Shown: positions 1-12,500, counted from the first letter of the stretch. The stretch is 60,906 nucleotides of DNA from Gnetum montanum (GCA_015680685.1 MNCI01015768.1:3372-64277); one strand, 5' to 3'. Numbers and translations: made by a program. Notes: generated from the sequence alone by a model not told the origin.

Positions 1-707
1 GTTTTTGTAAATCGTTCTTCAAAATTCCTGCCATTGATTTTAGGGTTTAGAGCAATCGCATCGTAGATCTTCTGCTGCGGTAGAGCACCCTTTTGTTTGT
101 TTTTTTAAAATTTAATGGTGATGGTTCGGCGGCACGACATCTGCGCAGAGGTCTTGGTGACTTCATTTGCCCTGGCACGGGTGGCCAACGCTGCTTATGG
201 TTTGCTATTTTAATGCTGATGTCTACTTTTCTGAGTTACGCGGCGCGGCACACATCGGTGTCATTGGAGGTAGGGGAATCAACTATATAAAGCTTGAATT
301 TGGATGTGAGTCCCTCTTCTTTGAATTCGCTTCCCTGCAGAAGAAATTTCGGCACAACGCGGCTAGCAGAGATGCCGTTAATTTGGGTAAAAAGAACAGT
401 TAATTTTACACGAAACAGAAAAACATTTCAGAGAAAAAACCCTTGCATTCTTCTGCGTTAGGATTAACGCGATTCCTACGATTTCTGTAATGAAAAACTA
501 GCATTCTTTTGGACTATTTTTATTTCCTCCATCTTTCTTCCTTTGCGTATAAGGGCTGGAACTGTGTTTGCATTTTTTTCTTGCCATAAAAAACATTATT
601 CATACCTTAGTATATTAACTTTGATATTTTCCTTGATACATCCGTAAACGGGGATCGGCTCTTTTAGCTTTCCACGTGTTTTTCATCCTTCATTTTCCAA
701 AGGAGCA
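1..707. other. Unassigned left flank
   Basis: I recognise no domain, LTR or RNA gene here. The first 480 bases keep many CpG dinucleotides, unlike the decayed DNA that follows. There is a telo-box-like TTTAGGGTTTAG near 41-52 and a TATA-like CTATATAAAG near 283-292. Short open frames of 65 and 78 codons overlap around 93-403 but have no recognisable content and look like chance. It could be the edge of another mobile element or a piece of low-copy promoter or 5' UTR sequence. Confidence 0.4.
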
Positions 708-1528
708 TGATGAATTTTCCTTATCATTTGAAAAACTCTATCTTCCTTTAATAATTCTTCTTGAACATCAAAGTATTAAAATATCAATAAAGCACAACCA
801 ACATGTATATTTCTCTTGATTATCCTTTGTGACTTATTCATATTTTATCATCTTTGCTGCTCCATGAAATGGCTAAATGTGTCAACAGTACTTAAACCAC
901 ACCAATGTGTACAAAAATAAAGACAAGTCTTTTGATCAAACCTTGCAACACTTAGAATAGATTATTGATTTATTTATGAATTTATTGTTTTCATGAAATA
1001 TGTAATTAATTAAGATAAATTAGACTTTAAGTGATTAGTTAATTAATTAAGCTAAATAGATTAAGTACATAGGTACAATTTCTTTGAGTGTAAACACATA
1101 TTTGCTTGGTAATCTCAGCAATGTTATTGCTTAGTGTGCCTAGTAGTGTAGCACTTGGTAACCCAACAATGAATACATGGGTTTAGGACATGTATAGAAA
1201 GTGGGACTAGATGCTTATGTTAGGATTAGTTAGAGACTAGTTAAGTGGTTAAATTAGATTAGTTGTTAAATCATTTCATCTCTCTACTCTAAGCACCAAA
1301 TAACATAAAACATAAAATAATAAAAATCATATGCCTCAATTACACTTAACCATACCATTGTACATCATAAGTATAATTGGAAAGACAACAAATGAAGTTT
1401 AGGGCAAGGTTCACTTCCTAGAAGATTAGCATATCAGTAACTATAGAGTCCATAGAATTTGACCAAATCATGCATGAATGCTTCATGATTCGTATGGTTA
1501 ATCATAGGGCTACCTTCATTGCTCATCA
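708..1528 (+). repeat. Candidate 5' LTR of element A
   Basis: The right end is well placed: it ends CTCATCA, like the LTRs of B and C, and is directly followed by a PBS-like sequence. The last 170 bases align by eye with the LTR ending at 44101 (shared word AATCATGCATGAA). The region near 1080-1170 resembles the reverse complement of 46310-46410 in the LTR of C. The left end at TGATGA is only the best TG-start of fitting length, so the start may be wrong by tens to hundreds of bases. Confidence 0.5.
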
Positions 1529-1550
1529 TTAGTGCCATTTCCAGGGACTC
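1529..1550 (+). other. Primer binding site of element A (degenerate)
   Basis: TTAGTGCCATTTCCAGGGA follows the LTR end directly. It matches the positions of TTGGCATCATTGTTGGGGA in B and TTGGCACCATTATTTGGGA in C, and looks like a deaminated form of the TTGGCGCC-type PBS known from Athila elements. Confidence 0.55.
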
Positions 1551-2004
1551 TATTTGTTTGAAATGTGTGCTATCTAGGATTAGTGAATATTATTAATAGC
1601 ATTGGACGAACCCAAGGTTAACATCACTGTCACACAACATATAACTATAAAAGCACACTGATATTTGATTTGTTTGCCAAATGTCTTCTTCTCGTAGGCA
1701 TAAAGATGTCACACCACTAGTCCCATAATAGTGCAAGGTGGTATATGCTCATCCAAATGAGTATGTGTTGTATTTCACCTTCATCTTGCAACAAGATGAG
1801 CACTTGCGATGACATGATATGGATGGCAACATTGTAATGTCCCCCAATTGATCTGTGCCTATGATGTTGCTTCAAACTCTTACAAAGTTAGGCATCCATA
1901 ATCTTCAAGAGGAATACATTGTAAATGGTTATGAAACTAGGGACTATCATCCCACTGCCACAAAATGTAGGAGGAATTGACACTAGGAGAAGCATCATGA
2001 GGCT

Positions 2005-3480
2005 GTGAAGGGAAAATGGTTCACCAATCCCTTGTTCCTATTGAACCAAAATGATCATGAGGGCCCTTTCTTTGAAGGCTCTCAACGTGAAAATTCTCTG
2101 CCCCTAGTTATTAATGATGGAGGTGTGAACCTAAATCTACATTCAACTATCAACATTTTAGGTTTAGAAAAAGATGGTAGTCAAGGCAAGAGCTTAAGAA
2201 AGTATCAAGATAATAAGAAATTTGAAGAATGTGGCCATGAAAACCAAAGGGGAGTTGGCAGGCACATGGTGGTGGTAGTCCTTCTCCCTCTTCATCCTCT
2301 TCATATGAATCCTCTTCTTCCTCTTATTTTGGTTTGAAAGACACTACAAAAAGAATAACCATGATGGAGGTGCTCAACAAGACAAAAATATTCATAGCCA
2401 AGCCCATAATGAATAAAGGGGTAATAGAGGACATCATCGGTGATAACAAAATAATGATGATGATGAACTTTTGTTGGTAACTTGAAGCATGGTTAACATT
2501 GTAGAGGTAGTTAAGATTCCAACTAGGCATGTGAAAGATAGTTGAATCAAGCACTTATACATGAACAATATCCCAAGATTTGAGGGGGGATATAACTTTG
2601 ATCCATAGACACATCTACAAGCTTTTCACAATGCCTATGCCTTGCAAAACATTTAAAATGATTGGAAAAAACTCAAACTCTTTCCCAAGACACTCATCAA
2701 GGAGGCTAAAAGCTGGCATTGGTCCTTTGAGCTAGAATTTATCTACTAATGGAGTACAATGCTTGAGCTATTTAATAATAAGTACCAGATGTACTCTAGA
2801 GTGTCTGATCTGAGAAGGCAAATCTAAGGTTGGAAAAAAGGAACACATGAAACCTTTGATGTTGCCATGGGAAGATATTATTCTCTTACATTGATGCCCT
2901 GGCCATGGTTATTCTTAGAGGGAACAACCTCACCACATCATAGATGGGCTCAGACTAGAAACCAGAAGAACTCTTGGGGTTTATGCTCAAGGGAGACTAT
3001 GTGAACTAAGATCTCATTAGATACAAAGGTTGATAGAGTAGGTAGCAAAAGAAGAAGGTGATTTGCAAAAAAGGAAAAGTGTACAAGAGCATAATAGGAA
3101 CCTTTCCATCAGGAAAAGGGAGGTTTGATTCTGTGATGAGGAGGAGTCACCACTTGATGAAGTGGTGAACAAGAAAACCTTGCTTATTCAAAAATCTATT
3201 TCTAATATTTTGGCAAAGGTTGATAAATTATGGGATACTTTAGATAAAAATTTCAAACTGCTATGAAGATTACTAAAGAATCCAAAGAGAAAAATAATGA
3301 TTATAGTTGCAAGAGGTGGAACAAAGCCAAACATGCCTACTAGAGAGGTAAGGACAAAGCTGCTGCAGTAGAAGAAGTTATGGAGACAGACTCTAATGAT
3401 GATGTTGGATGTGACATGTGTCAATATGAACATCTGAAGGAATGTTGCCACACTTACAAGAGTCTAGGGTGTACATGTTG
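2005..3480 (+). pseudogene. gag of element A, degenerate
   Basis: Gag forms the particle that packages the element RNA. The retrotransposon Gag core is readable at about 2565-3050 across several stops: it resembles the Gag of B and C in the order F-G-Y-N, LQAFH, WKKLKLFPKTLI, then a charged stretch and RYY. A C-x2-C-x3-H-x4-C zinc knuckle (CDMCQYEH then C) lies at 3410-3448, as expected for an Athila-type nucleocapsid. Several TAG stops stand where related copies have Gln. No full-length product is possible. Confidence 0.7.
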
Positions 3481-4096
3481 AATCCTCAATTAGCATAGAG
3501 TAAGCACCCAGGAAATTGGCTTATCCTCAAGGCAATCCAAGGTAGTTCCACCAACAACAACAGGCTTACTATCCAAGTGGAGCTCCACCACAACCATATG
3601 AAAAATATCAATAGTGGCACCAATCATAGTCTTGGGGAATGCCACCACCAAGATAACAGTATCCTTAGAGAAAACTAGATCCATATGTATACTATGTTTA
3701 GCAGCCTATTTCTCCACGAAGCTCTACAAGCCATGCCTCATTCCAAAAATACTATTACCCTTTAGAGTACCATCAAACTCATTCATCATCTACTTGAGGG
3801 GAACACCCATACCCATACCACCCTCTACACACATCCCTCTAACCTCTACCTAGTTGCCTCTTGCTTCATCCATGCAAGGTGAAATTCCCCCATAGCCCTA
3901 GTAATGAAATGCTATGAGGGTTGTAAATTTACAACTAACCTTCTAGCCAAGTTGTTTGGACAATCGATCTAGGAAATGACCAATTTTCCAACCCAATAGT
4001 CCTTCCAAACCCTCACAACCTAATGTAGCTAATCACCTTGTATCTCCAGCATCCTCATCCTCTACATCAAACACATTTGGGTATAATTCAAAGTAA

Positions 4097-4648
4097 ATGC
4101 CACCTTATATCTACACTATAATGCTAACTCATGTTGTTTTTGATTGGAACAAAGCTAGCAAACTTTCCATAAAAAGATCTAACCCAAGAACTCCTCTTAT
4201 TTACTTGCAAGTCACTGGACATGAGCCATGTAAGGCTCTTCTTGATTCTGATTCTGGTGTCAATCTCATCTCCCATGACATTTACAAGGCCTATAACCTA
4301 CCACCTCTCAAGAAGAGTAACATCCATGTAGAATTGATAGACTAGTCAATCACTGTTCCTTTGGGATTAGTGAAGGACATTGTGACTACAATTTGTGGGT
4401 GATCCTACCTTGTGGATTTTCTGGTGATCAAGGTAGAAAACTATAAAGGTGACTTCTCCATCATTATGGGAAGGGAATGGTTAAGCATCGTTAGCACACA
4501 AATGAGCATTAGGAATCTCTCCATGGAAATCTCCAAGAAAAATGAATTTGGACAATTAGAGAGAAGAAGTGTGTTCCATGCATTGCGTATAATGATAATG
4601 GGTGCAATTGTGTGTAGAAAATCTAGTCCATTAAAAGTACATTTCTAA
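4097..4648 (+). pseudogene. Aspartic protease region of element A
   Basis: The retroviral-type aspartic protease cuts the polyprotein. The active-site region reads LLDSDSGVNLI at about 4238-4270, where families normally have LLD-S/T-G. About 65 codons later IIMGREWL matches the ILGRPWL flap-side motif. One in-frame TAG near 4345 and a second near 4402 break it. The surrounding order (zinc knuckle before, RT after) supports the call. Element B lacks this whole segment. Confidence 0.7.
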
Positions 4649-5099
4649 AATCATGTAATCATTGTGCACTTGAAATTGATATCCAAAGGTGCCTATATGT
4701 AGTATCCACAAAATATGAGGGCATCTAGTGGTTGATAGCTAACTCAGATAGTATCACACTATACATGAAACCCTCTAAGAGCTTGATACATGCTTATATT
4801 GAAGGTATGAATGAACTTGAGCAAGTTCATCATCAACTCTCCAATGATGAAGATGATGATACCTATTGGGAAGAGTTATTATAATTTCAAGCAAGATACC
4901 CTAGAGTTAAAAACTCTACCTGCAGGCATGGAGCATGCATTTTTAAACAATGGCAAGTTGGTTATAATCAATGTAAATCTTGCTCTTGGACAAAAAGATA
5001 AGCTATTATAGGTGGTCAAAAAATGACTAACAACCTTTACTTGGTCATATCTTGAACTAACTAGAGTTGATCCACAAATATGCCAACATCATATCTACA
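4649..5099 (+). other. PR-RT linker of element A
   Basis: No domain is recognised. It aligns with 45600-45986 of element B (shared text such as GAACTTGAGCAAGTT and GATGATGATACTTATTGG allowing single changes), so it is real element sequence rather than an insertion. The insertion site of element C in B corresponds to about position 5030 here. Confidence 0.6.
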
Positions 5100-5700
5100 T
5101 TGACCTGACCATGAAGCCAAGAAGGTAGCCATATCAATGGCTAAATTCCAAGTTGAAGTAGATCATCAAAGAGGAAATAGAAAAATTCCTCAAGGTAAGG
5201 TTCATCTATCCCATCATGGATAGTGAGTGGATTAGTCTACTTGTAATTATGCTAAAGAAAGGTGGCAAGTGGCATGTCTATAGCAACTTTAGGTTGTTGA
5301 ACATGACAACATTTAAAGATAATTTTCCATTACCATTTTTTGGATCAAGTGTTGGACACCATTTCTAGGCATTTCTATTATAGCTTCTTAGATGGTTATA
5401 GTGGTTATAACCAAATTTAGATTATGCCAGAAGATCAAGCAAAGGAAAAATTCATGAGTCCCCAGTGAACTTTTGCATATTGTAAGATGTTGTTTGATTT
5501 GTGCAATGCCCCTACAACATTCCCACACCTGGTCCTTGGTATTTTTCAATAGTAGATTAGTAGTGGAAAGAGGTCTTTATGGATGACTTCTCTACCTATG
5601 GGGCTACATTTGAGTAAGCCCTAGACCTCCTTAAGCAAGTATTGAAAAATGTATTGAAATAAACCTTAGGCTCAATTAGTAGAAAATCCATTTAATGGTC
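5100..5700 (+). pseudogene. Reverse transcriptase of element A
   Basis: RT copies the element RNA into DNA. Readable blocks in order are PIMDSEW, KKGGKWHVYSNFRLLN, FKDNFPLPF, FLDGYSGYNQI at about 5384-5420, and the catalytic FMDDFS at 5575-5592, so both motif-C aspartates are still encoded. Stops and frameshifts interrupt the reading frame at several places. The homologous segment in B is 54669-55345. Confidence 0.8.
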
Positions 5701-5749
5701 TAGGAAGGCATAGTACGAGGGCATAGAATTACTCAGGCTAGGATTGAGG

Positions 5750-6357
5750 TAGACCTTGAAAAGATAAGGATCATCCAAGGAATCACACACTAACTAGAGA
5801 TAGTCAAAGTTGTATGGTTATTCCTTGGACACACTGGATACTACCAGCAGTTCATAGAGAATTTCTCTAAGATTGTAAAGCCATTGGTTGAGCTTACAAA
5901 GAAAAATGCTTCATTCATATAGACCAAGGAGTGTGAACATGCATTCCAATAGCTAAAGAAAAAACTCATAGAAACTCTAATTCTATGGGCATTAGATTGG
6001 CCTAGACCATTTCATATAATGAAAGATCCATCTAATTATGCCTTGGGAGTTGTGCTTGTGTAGTTGGATGTTAAGAAACATCCATATTACATCCACTACA
6101 TGAGCTGAAGCATTATGAGTGCAGAGTTGAATTACATCACAACTCAGAAAGGACTAATGGCACTGGTGTATGCTCTCAAAAAGCTTAGCCACTATGTGCT
6201 TGGTTATAAAGTATTTGTGAACACAGATCACAATGCCATCTACCTTCTAATGAATAGGCCAATGATGAGCCCTTGTATCATATGGTGGCTTGTGATCTTA
6301 TAGGAATTTGATCTCATAATGGTAGATCAGAAAGGAACTAAGAATGTGATTGCTAAC
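5750..6357 (+). pseudogene. RNase H domain of element A
   Basis: This continues pol after RT. It shows the tether-like block FLGHTGYYQQFIENFSKI, then the Ty3-type RNase H blocks: YALGVVL, the ELNY-type block with TTQKGLMALVYALKK, and HYVLGYKVFVNTDH near 6190-6240. A short intact stretch is at 6115-6303. The gene is cut at 6357 by element 2 and resumes at 25076 as integrase. Confidence 0.75.
6353..6357. repeat. Target site duplication of element 2, left copy
   Basis: CTAAC precedes the TGTAC start of element 2. An identical CTAAC at 25071-25075 follows its TTTCA end. Removing one copy joins the two halves of A pol in register with element B. Confidence 0.9.
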
Positions 6358-6994
6358 TGTACTAACCTAAATTGTCGGTGTGAGGCTGGAAGGGAAACAG
6401 ACACCGAAAGACTGTTGGGCAGTCGTAGCTGACCTTGTCTTCGCCTGAGGGCAAGCTGGAAAAGTAAACGAAGGTAGATTACCTTGGATGGTCTGCACAC
6501 AAATCAACCAAGGACTTCCCCAAGCTTAAGCTATAACTAGCACTGGGGTTATCGTGAACAATGTATTAAAATGTGTAAATGCATGTAAAATGTAAACATG
6601 AGCCGTAAGACATAAATGTAAACTTAAGGTGTAAAAAAAAACGTAAACTAAACTAAAGGTGTAAACTAAATGTATACTAAATGTAAGAAGAAGTGTAAAC
6701 AAAACGTAAAATATAATGCAAAATAGAAAATAGAAATAATGCTTGGTTGGCAAAATGAATGGAATTGTATTACTTAGAAAAGATGTGCACCGATCAAAGC
6801 GTAGCTGCGTGTAGATGGCAGGTCAAACACCTAGCCCCGGGGTGATGTAACATGATGATGTGATGTGATGAATGTGAGAAGTGCTGGGATGCCAACAGCC
6901 AGGTGTACTGAGCACCCAAGGATTGCAGATTCTGTACTTTCTCAGAAATTCCCACTGGCTCCAATTTCCAACCCTGATTTATGTGAATTGATAG

Positions 6995-7005
6995 GGTATT
7001 TATAG
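6995..7005 (-). promoter_or_regulatory. TATA box in 3' LTR of element 2
   Basis: CTATAAATACC on the minus strand. The same 11 bases occur at the equivalent place in the LTRs of elements 2, 3 and 4, which fixes the direction of genomic transcription. Confidence 0.7.
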
Positions 7006-7479
7006 GGTTTGGCCGGGCTCAGGCATGGAATTCAAGAATGGAACCAATGGCTGGGATATGAGAGGAAAGTGGATCTAATGACATGTTTCCAATGGACAAT
7101 TGTGCATGAGTTGGATGTGTGTTAACAAGCGTTGGATATGTGTCGGCAAGCGTTGGATATGTGTTGGCAAGCTACGTTGCTGACCAAATATGTTGCATCT
7201 TATAATTTTTGGGTCATTCAAGCCCATGAAAGTACATTTAATTTAGACCGTGAGGGCTTAACAAGCCCAGAAATGAAGAGTTACAATGAAATGAACAACA
7301 AGAGAAATTCGACCGCAGCTCGCTTGATCAAGGATCAACCACTCCAGGATGTCAAGATGTCAATTTGAGGCTGTTCAAGGCATCTTTGTTTGACTAGGGC
7401 TTCCAATGTGAGTTGTCTAGGCTTCAACGTGTCTTCATCATGCATTTTAAGTGTTTTTGTATGGCAGTCATGCTACAGT

Positions 7480-7745
7480 CATGTTGGGTGTGACCTAAGC
7501 GTGAGTCACGCTGGGTAGTCACGCTAGGCGTGAACTTAGCGTGACCTAAGGATGATATGGAAAAAATGTAATTTTTGACACCAAATTTGGAATTTCTTGA
7601 AGCTTATTTTAAGTATAAATACTGCCTACCTGTGTGTGATCTGGATCTAGAAATTTGAGCTTGAAATTGTTTGATTTGGAGCCTGTTTTGAATAGGTCAC
7701 GCTGGGCTTTGGGTAGGTCACGCTGCAGCGTGATCTAAAAAACTT
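7480..7745. repeat. Cluster of AGCGTGACC/GGTCACGCT words, 3' LTR of element 2
   Basis: Short words in both orientations, e.g. GTGACCTAAGCGTGAGTCAC, AGTCACGCTAGGCGTGA, TTAGCGTGACC and GGTCACGCTGCAGCGTGA. Neighbouring opposite copies form small palindromes. The word also recurs in the leader and in the antisense gene of this element. Confidence 0.75.
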
Positions 7746-7968
7746 GCAATTTTGATGTTGGATGCTGAACAGTAGAATTTTTGAACTTTGAGCAATTTTC
7801 CTCCACTTTTGATTTGATTTGACGTTGCTTGGAGTTGTTCATGCTAAGGGTGAGCAAACCGCCTTGGGCAGGTTGGGTGTGAGCTCAATGCCTTAGCCAA
7901 ATTTTACCTTCTGAATGCTCGAAAGGACTTGAGTCATTTTCATTTTAAAGTACTGGGCTGAAATTAGT

Positions 7969-8045
7969 GGTATTTCATTGGCCCCTCTTTGTTGACGTAT
8001 GGAGGAATCTACCTAAGAGGCATTGACAAAGAAGTACAAAACACC
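7969..8045 (-). other. PPT and conserved hairpin at the 3' LTR junction, element 2
   Basis: In coding orientation the LTR is preceded by GTCAACAAAGAGGGGCCAA, a polypurine tract. The tract lies in an imperfect inverted repeat: CTTTGTTGAC pairs with ATTGACAAAG, and the outer GGTATTTC can pair with AAACACC. The same arrangement, with better pairing, is present in elements 3 and 4. Confidence 0.75.
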
Positions 8046-9169
8046 ATGAGCAACCAAGTACCAAACATTAATCATTAGCCCTTGGCTAGATGTCATTGCA
8101 TTGTTTTCAAAAGTACATGGGATCATGGAAATGCAATTTAAGATGCAAGGGAAGGGGACTAGCTATAACCAGGGGAAGCTAGGAGTTGGTCAAGGGTGAT
8201 AATTGTTGTTGGAATTGTGGGAGAAGAATGCTCTCGTGTGAACAAGTCATGTCATTGGTCCTTGTCAACAGTTGGGTTTTTAGTAGACTTGGAACCAAGA
8301 CATAGGAGGTGCATTCTTTGGAGAAATGGGACTCTTATAGAGTGTTTACAAGGCCCATTGTAAATAGCCAAAGCCACATGATGATGTGCAACATGATCTC
8401 TTTGAGATACGAGTGTAACTATTTTTCAAGAAAATTGCCTTCTTGCCTCGGGCTTGTATGAGAATGGCCAATAGTCTTTTGTTTATGATGTCAATGGGGT
8501 CATGAAGATCTTTCTATGCATTTTGATCTTTGATCTTTTTGTTCTTTTTCTCTTTTTTTTTTCTTGTTTGTTTCTTCTTTTCTTTTGTTTTTTCCTTTCT
8601 TTGTCTTTCTTTTTATTTTTTTTTCTCTTTGGTCTTTTTGAAAGAGCTTACTTTTAGTGCTATGCTGGTGTTCAAGCACTTACATTTTGCATCATGTACT
8701 GTGTATTGTGTTTTGCATCGCAACTGCTCAGAGAGCCACAGTGTGCAACAGTGTATCAAGATTTTTGAGGTGAGTAGAATGTATCAAGGGGATATGATTG
8801 AATAGGCTAAGGGGAGCATGATGGGAAAATAGGGGATGTATCGGGAGTCGGGAATGTACTTATGAATAGATTGATTAATCCAGTTGTGTGCGTCAGGAAG
8901 AATGTGATACCTTGTTTTCACGATGAAGTGCATCCATATACGAACACCTCAAGAATGTTATCCTGCAAACACAACTCTAAGAAGACAAGAAAACCATAAA
9001 TGAAATGGTCAGCTAAGCACTTTAAACAAAGAGATGGAGCCATAGAATCATGAATGGAAATTTTCAACGCAGACAGAATTATGAACAACATCAGCTTCAT
9101 TAGTATCCATGAGACAAATCATGCAATGAGTCTTTGTGGAACAGGAACAACCAACTGTAGCAACACATC
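8046..9169 (-). other. 3' non-coding region of element 2
   Basis: There is no supported gene. It includes a pyrimidine-rich tract at 8530-8642 on the plus strand (purine-rich in the element RNA). The 91-codon plus-strand frame across it is low-complexity Phe/Leu and is not a gene. Confidence 0.6.
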
Positions 9170-9569
9170 TTTTCAAGTTTTTCCTAGTGGTCTGGGATGT
9201 TGCCAGTTTATAGCCCTAGCGGACTGTTGCGGGTTAGTTTCACATTGTAACACCTTGGATGGTGCTGGTTTAGCATCGTAGCGGATGGTGCATTGCTACT
9301 TTATAGTCGTAGCAGACTGTAAAGAGGCAAACCATTTTATAGTCTTAGTGGACTCTGGATGCTAGTTTCGCATCATGGCGGACAGATGTGGTAGTTTAGT
9401 GTCATACCGAATGGAGCTTTGTGGTATCAGTTTTAAGTCATGATGCCAGGACCACTCTGTGGTATCATTTTTAAGTCATGATGCCAGGACTACTCTATGA
9501 TATCAGTTTTAAGTCATGATGCTAGGACTACTTTGTGGTATCAGTTTTAAGTCATGATGCTAGGACTAT
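9170..9569. repeat. Tandem repeats AGTTTTAAGTCATGATGCCAGGAC type, element 2
   Basis: Diverged units of the form GTTT-A-GTC-T-GCGGAC occupy 9170-9420. A clean tandem with a 38-bp period (GTGGTATCAGTTTTAAGTCA start) follows from 9421 with four copies. The same unit type is found next to both ends of the predicted intron, and at the matching 3' position in elements 3 and 4. Confidence 0.8.
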
Positions 9570-9586
9570 GGTGTACCTCAAGTTTG

Positions 9587-12500
9587 TCAAACATAGTACC
9601 TTTTCAAGTATAAGTGGTTTGTAGGATTGGCGAACTCGTTTCCATCCATGTCAATAAGTTTGAATGCTCCATTGTTGTATGCCTTGGTGACTAAGTAAGG
9701 CCCTTCCCAGTTGGCTGAGAATTTATCTAGATGTTCTTGGGCAGCTTTAAGGACTAGATCTCCTTCGTTGATCAAGCGTTTATGGAGATCATGCTTATGC
9801 CTTTGCCTCTATTGTTTTTGGTACCATTCAATTTGATCAAGCATTCGTACATGTTCCTCCTCCACCGAATCGAGGTCGGCAATGCACAATTCATTGTTTT
9901 GACGTTCATCGATGAGGATGGAGAGGACGATCCGTAATGAGGGAACATGTAATTCTAAAGGTAAAACAACTTCAGATCTGTATACAAGGCTATATGGAGT
10001 TTTACCTGTGAATGTTCAATGTGTCGTTCTGTAAGCCCATAATGCGTAGACTAATTATTCATGCCATTGCTTCTTACTCTGATTCAGCATTTTTTTAAGC
10101 ACCATGATGATAGTTTTGTTTGTAGCCTCTGCTTGACCATTGCTCTGTGGGTAGTAAGGTGTTGAAAATGCATGTTTAATGCCTAGACTTTCACAAAAGC
10201 TTTTGGTATCTACACTGCTAAATTATTATCTACACTGCTGAATTGTGGTCCATTGTTGGTAATGATGGTCATTGGAATACCAAAACGGGTCACGATATTT
10301 TCTATTATGAAAGTACAGATGTGTTTCGAAGTGGTCTTCCTAAGGGGAGTAGCTTCTACCCATTTTGTGAAATATTCAGTCGCAGTGATAATAAAGCTAT
10401 GTCCTGCTAAGGATGATGGCGTTATTGGTCCAATTAAGTCTAAACCCCATTTTTGGAATGGCCATGTGATTTGTGGGGTATGAAATTCATTAGGTGGTAC
10501 ATGTATTAGATTACCATGCTTTTGGAAAATGTCACATGTTCTTAACTTGGAGATGCAATCGTACTTCATGTGTGGCTAGTAGTAACCTAAGCGCCTAATC
10601 TTTGTTGTCATTGCTTTAGGTGCTATGTGTCCTCCACAAAGTCCTTCGTGGATTTGTTCTATGATCGTTTGACTATCAGTGCTACTAACGCACATTAGCA
10701 GAATTCCTTCATATGATTTACGTCATAAGGTATCTCCTATTAATGCATATTGGTGGGAACGTTTTCGTACGACATCTTTTTGAGCATTTGTCAAATATTG
10801 TGGAGGTTCACCTCTCAGAAGGTATTATTTTATGTCATCATACCATTCTATTGTGTGTGTCGTACTGACAGATGCTACAGGTACTTCATTTGGAGTGTTA
10901 ATTACAGGTTCGACACAACTGGTTATTGAACTAGGTAATGCATGGAACCTTTCAGGTGTCATGTTTAAGGCTACTGTGGCAAGTGCATCAATGACAATGT
11001 TTTCACTTCTAGGGACGTGTTGTATATCCACTTCTACAAGTTGCCTCACTAGATGTTTGGTCAAATCACAGTATGATTGTAAATGGAGAGATTTGCATGC
11101 GTAGACCTCAGTGACTTGATTAATAACTAATTGCGAATCACCTCGAACTACAAGGTGTGAGATTATTGAACTTAACGCTACGTGAAGGCCTCTAAGAAGA
11201 CCTTCGTATTCTACTACGTTATTAGTGCAAGGAAAGGTTAAGCGGTAGGTGAAAGGTTGGATTTCTCCAGAGGGGTATGTTAAAATGGTTGCAGCACTTC
11301 CTCCTCGAGAGGTTGAAGCTCCATCGAAGTAGAGGATTGCCTCATAGTTACTAGGTACAGTGTCTACACTGTTAATATTTTCATTTGGGAATTCGGGGTT
11401 TATTGTTGCTTGATCGTGTGTCGGCAAGGAAGTTAGTTGCATGGCTATTTCTTGACCTATTGTGGAAGATTGAGCGACATAGTGCAAATCAAACTCTACG
11501 ATCATCACTTTCCACCTATCTAACCTACTTGACTCATAGATGTTATTAGTGATGGCATGAAGAATATTATCCTTGCAAATGATGTAAACCTGATTACGGA
11601 AGAGATAATGTCACCATTTCTTCAAGGAGAAGACAAGGGCGAGGCATGATTTTTCCACATCATTGTATCGTTGTTCATAGGCTATTAAAGCACGGCTTAG
11701 ATAATATACAGGGATCTCGGCTCCATCTTGATGTTTTTGACAAAGCATGGATGCGATGGAGGAACCAGAAGTTGCAAGATAGATGTAGAAAGGTTTGTCA
11801 CTTTGTGGAGAATAAACAGTTGGTAGCTAGGCCAACTCTTGTTTTATGTTCTTGAATGCTTCTTGGCATTGTTGAGTCCATTGGAAATGTACATTCTTTT
11901 GTAATAGATGTTGCATGGGACTTAACTTATTCGTCAGCTTTTTGATAAAGCATCTAATGAATTTTAGTCTACCTTGGAGGCCGCGTAGTTCGGTAAGGTT
12001 TCTTGGTGGTTGCATACTGGTTATTGCTTTAACCTTATTGGGGTCTACCTATATCCCTATTTTAGAGACTAGGAAACCAAGAATTTTGCCCATTTTAACA
12101 CCAAAGACACACTTCTTTGGGTTAAGCCTAAGGTCATATTTGAGACAACGTTTAAGCACTAAGTCTAGATCTTTTGCATGTTTTTCAGTTTTTTTAGACT
12201 TGACCGCTATATCATCGACATAATCATTGAGAAAATTGAGCATGTAATCACTAAATATGTATGTCATTGCTTGCTGATATGTAGCACCTGCATTTTTAAG
12301 GCCAAATGACATCATCATGTAACAGAATGTCCCCCAAGGTGTCATAAAAGTTGTCCTAAGTTGATGCTCTGGATTAATTCTTATTTGATTGTAGCCCGAA
12401 AATCCATCCATGAAGGACAATAGTGCATGCCCATCAATTGTGTCAATAAGTTGATCAATACTAGGTAATGGGAAATCATCTTTTATAGTGGCTATATTGA

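Larger units (their letters stand above)
6358..7977 (-). repeat. 3' LTR of element 2
   Basis: A 1620-bp copy matching 23461-25070. On the plus strand it starts TGTACTAACC and ends GGTATTTCA; in coding orientation it runs TGAAATACC...GTACA. It contains the minus-strand TATA box and a cluster of AGCGTGACC words. Confidence 0.9.

Noticed and set aside
93-403. Two overlapping frames of 65 and 78 codons as host gene exons
   Set aside because: No recognisable domain, no clear splice pattern, and lengths expected by chance.
6358-6380. TGTCGG at about 6374 as the start of the element 2 LTR
   Set aside because: The preceding CCTAAAT is present before both LTR copies, so it is inside the LTR; starting at 6358 gives an exact CTAAC target duplication and restores the integrase alignment with B.
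7978-7997. TTGGCCCCTCTTTGTTGACG after the LTR as a primer binding site, making the Tat-like elements plus-strand
   Set aside because: All gag and pol domains and the TATA boxes are on the minus strand. The reverse complement of this sequence is a good polypurine tract, and a PBS-like sequence lies at the other LTR of element 2.
8530-8805. 91-codon plus-strand frame
   Set aside because: Low-complexity Phe/Leu-rich translation of a pyrimidine tract.
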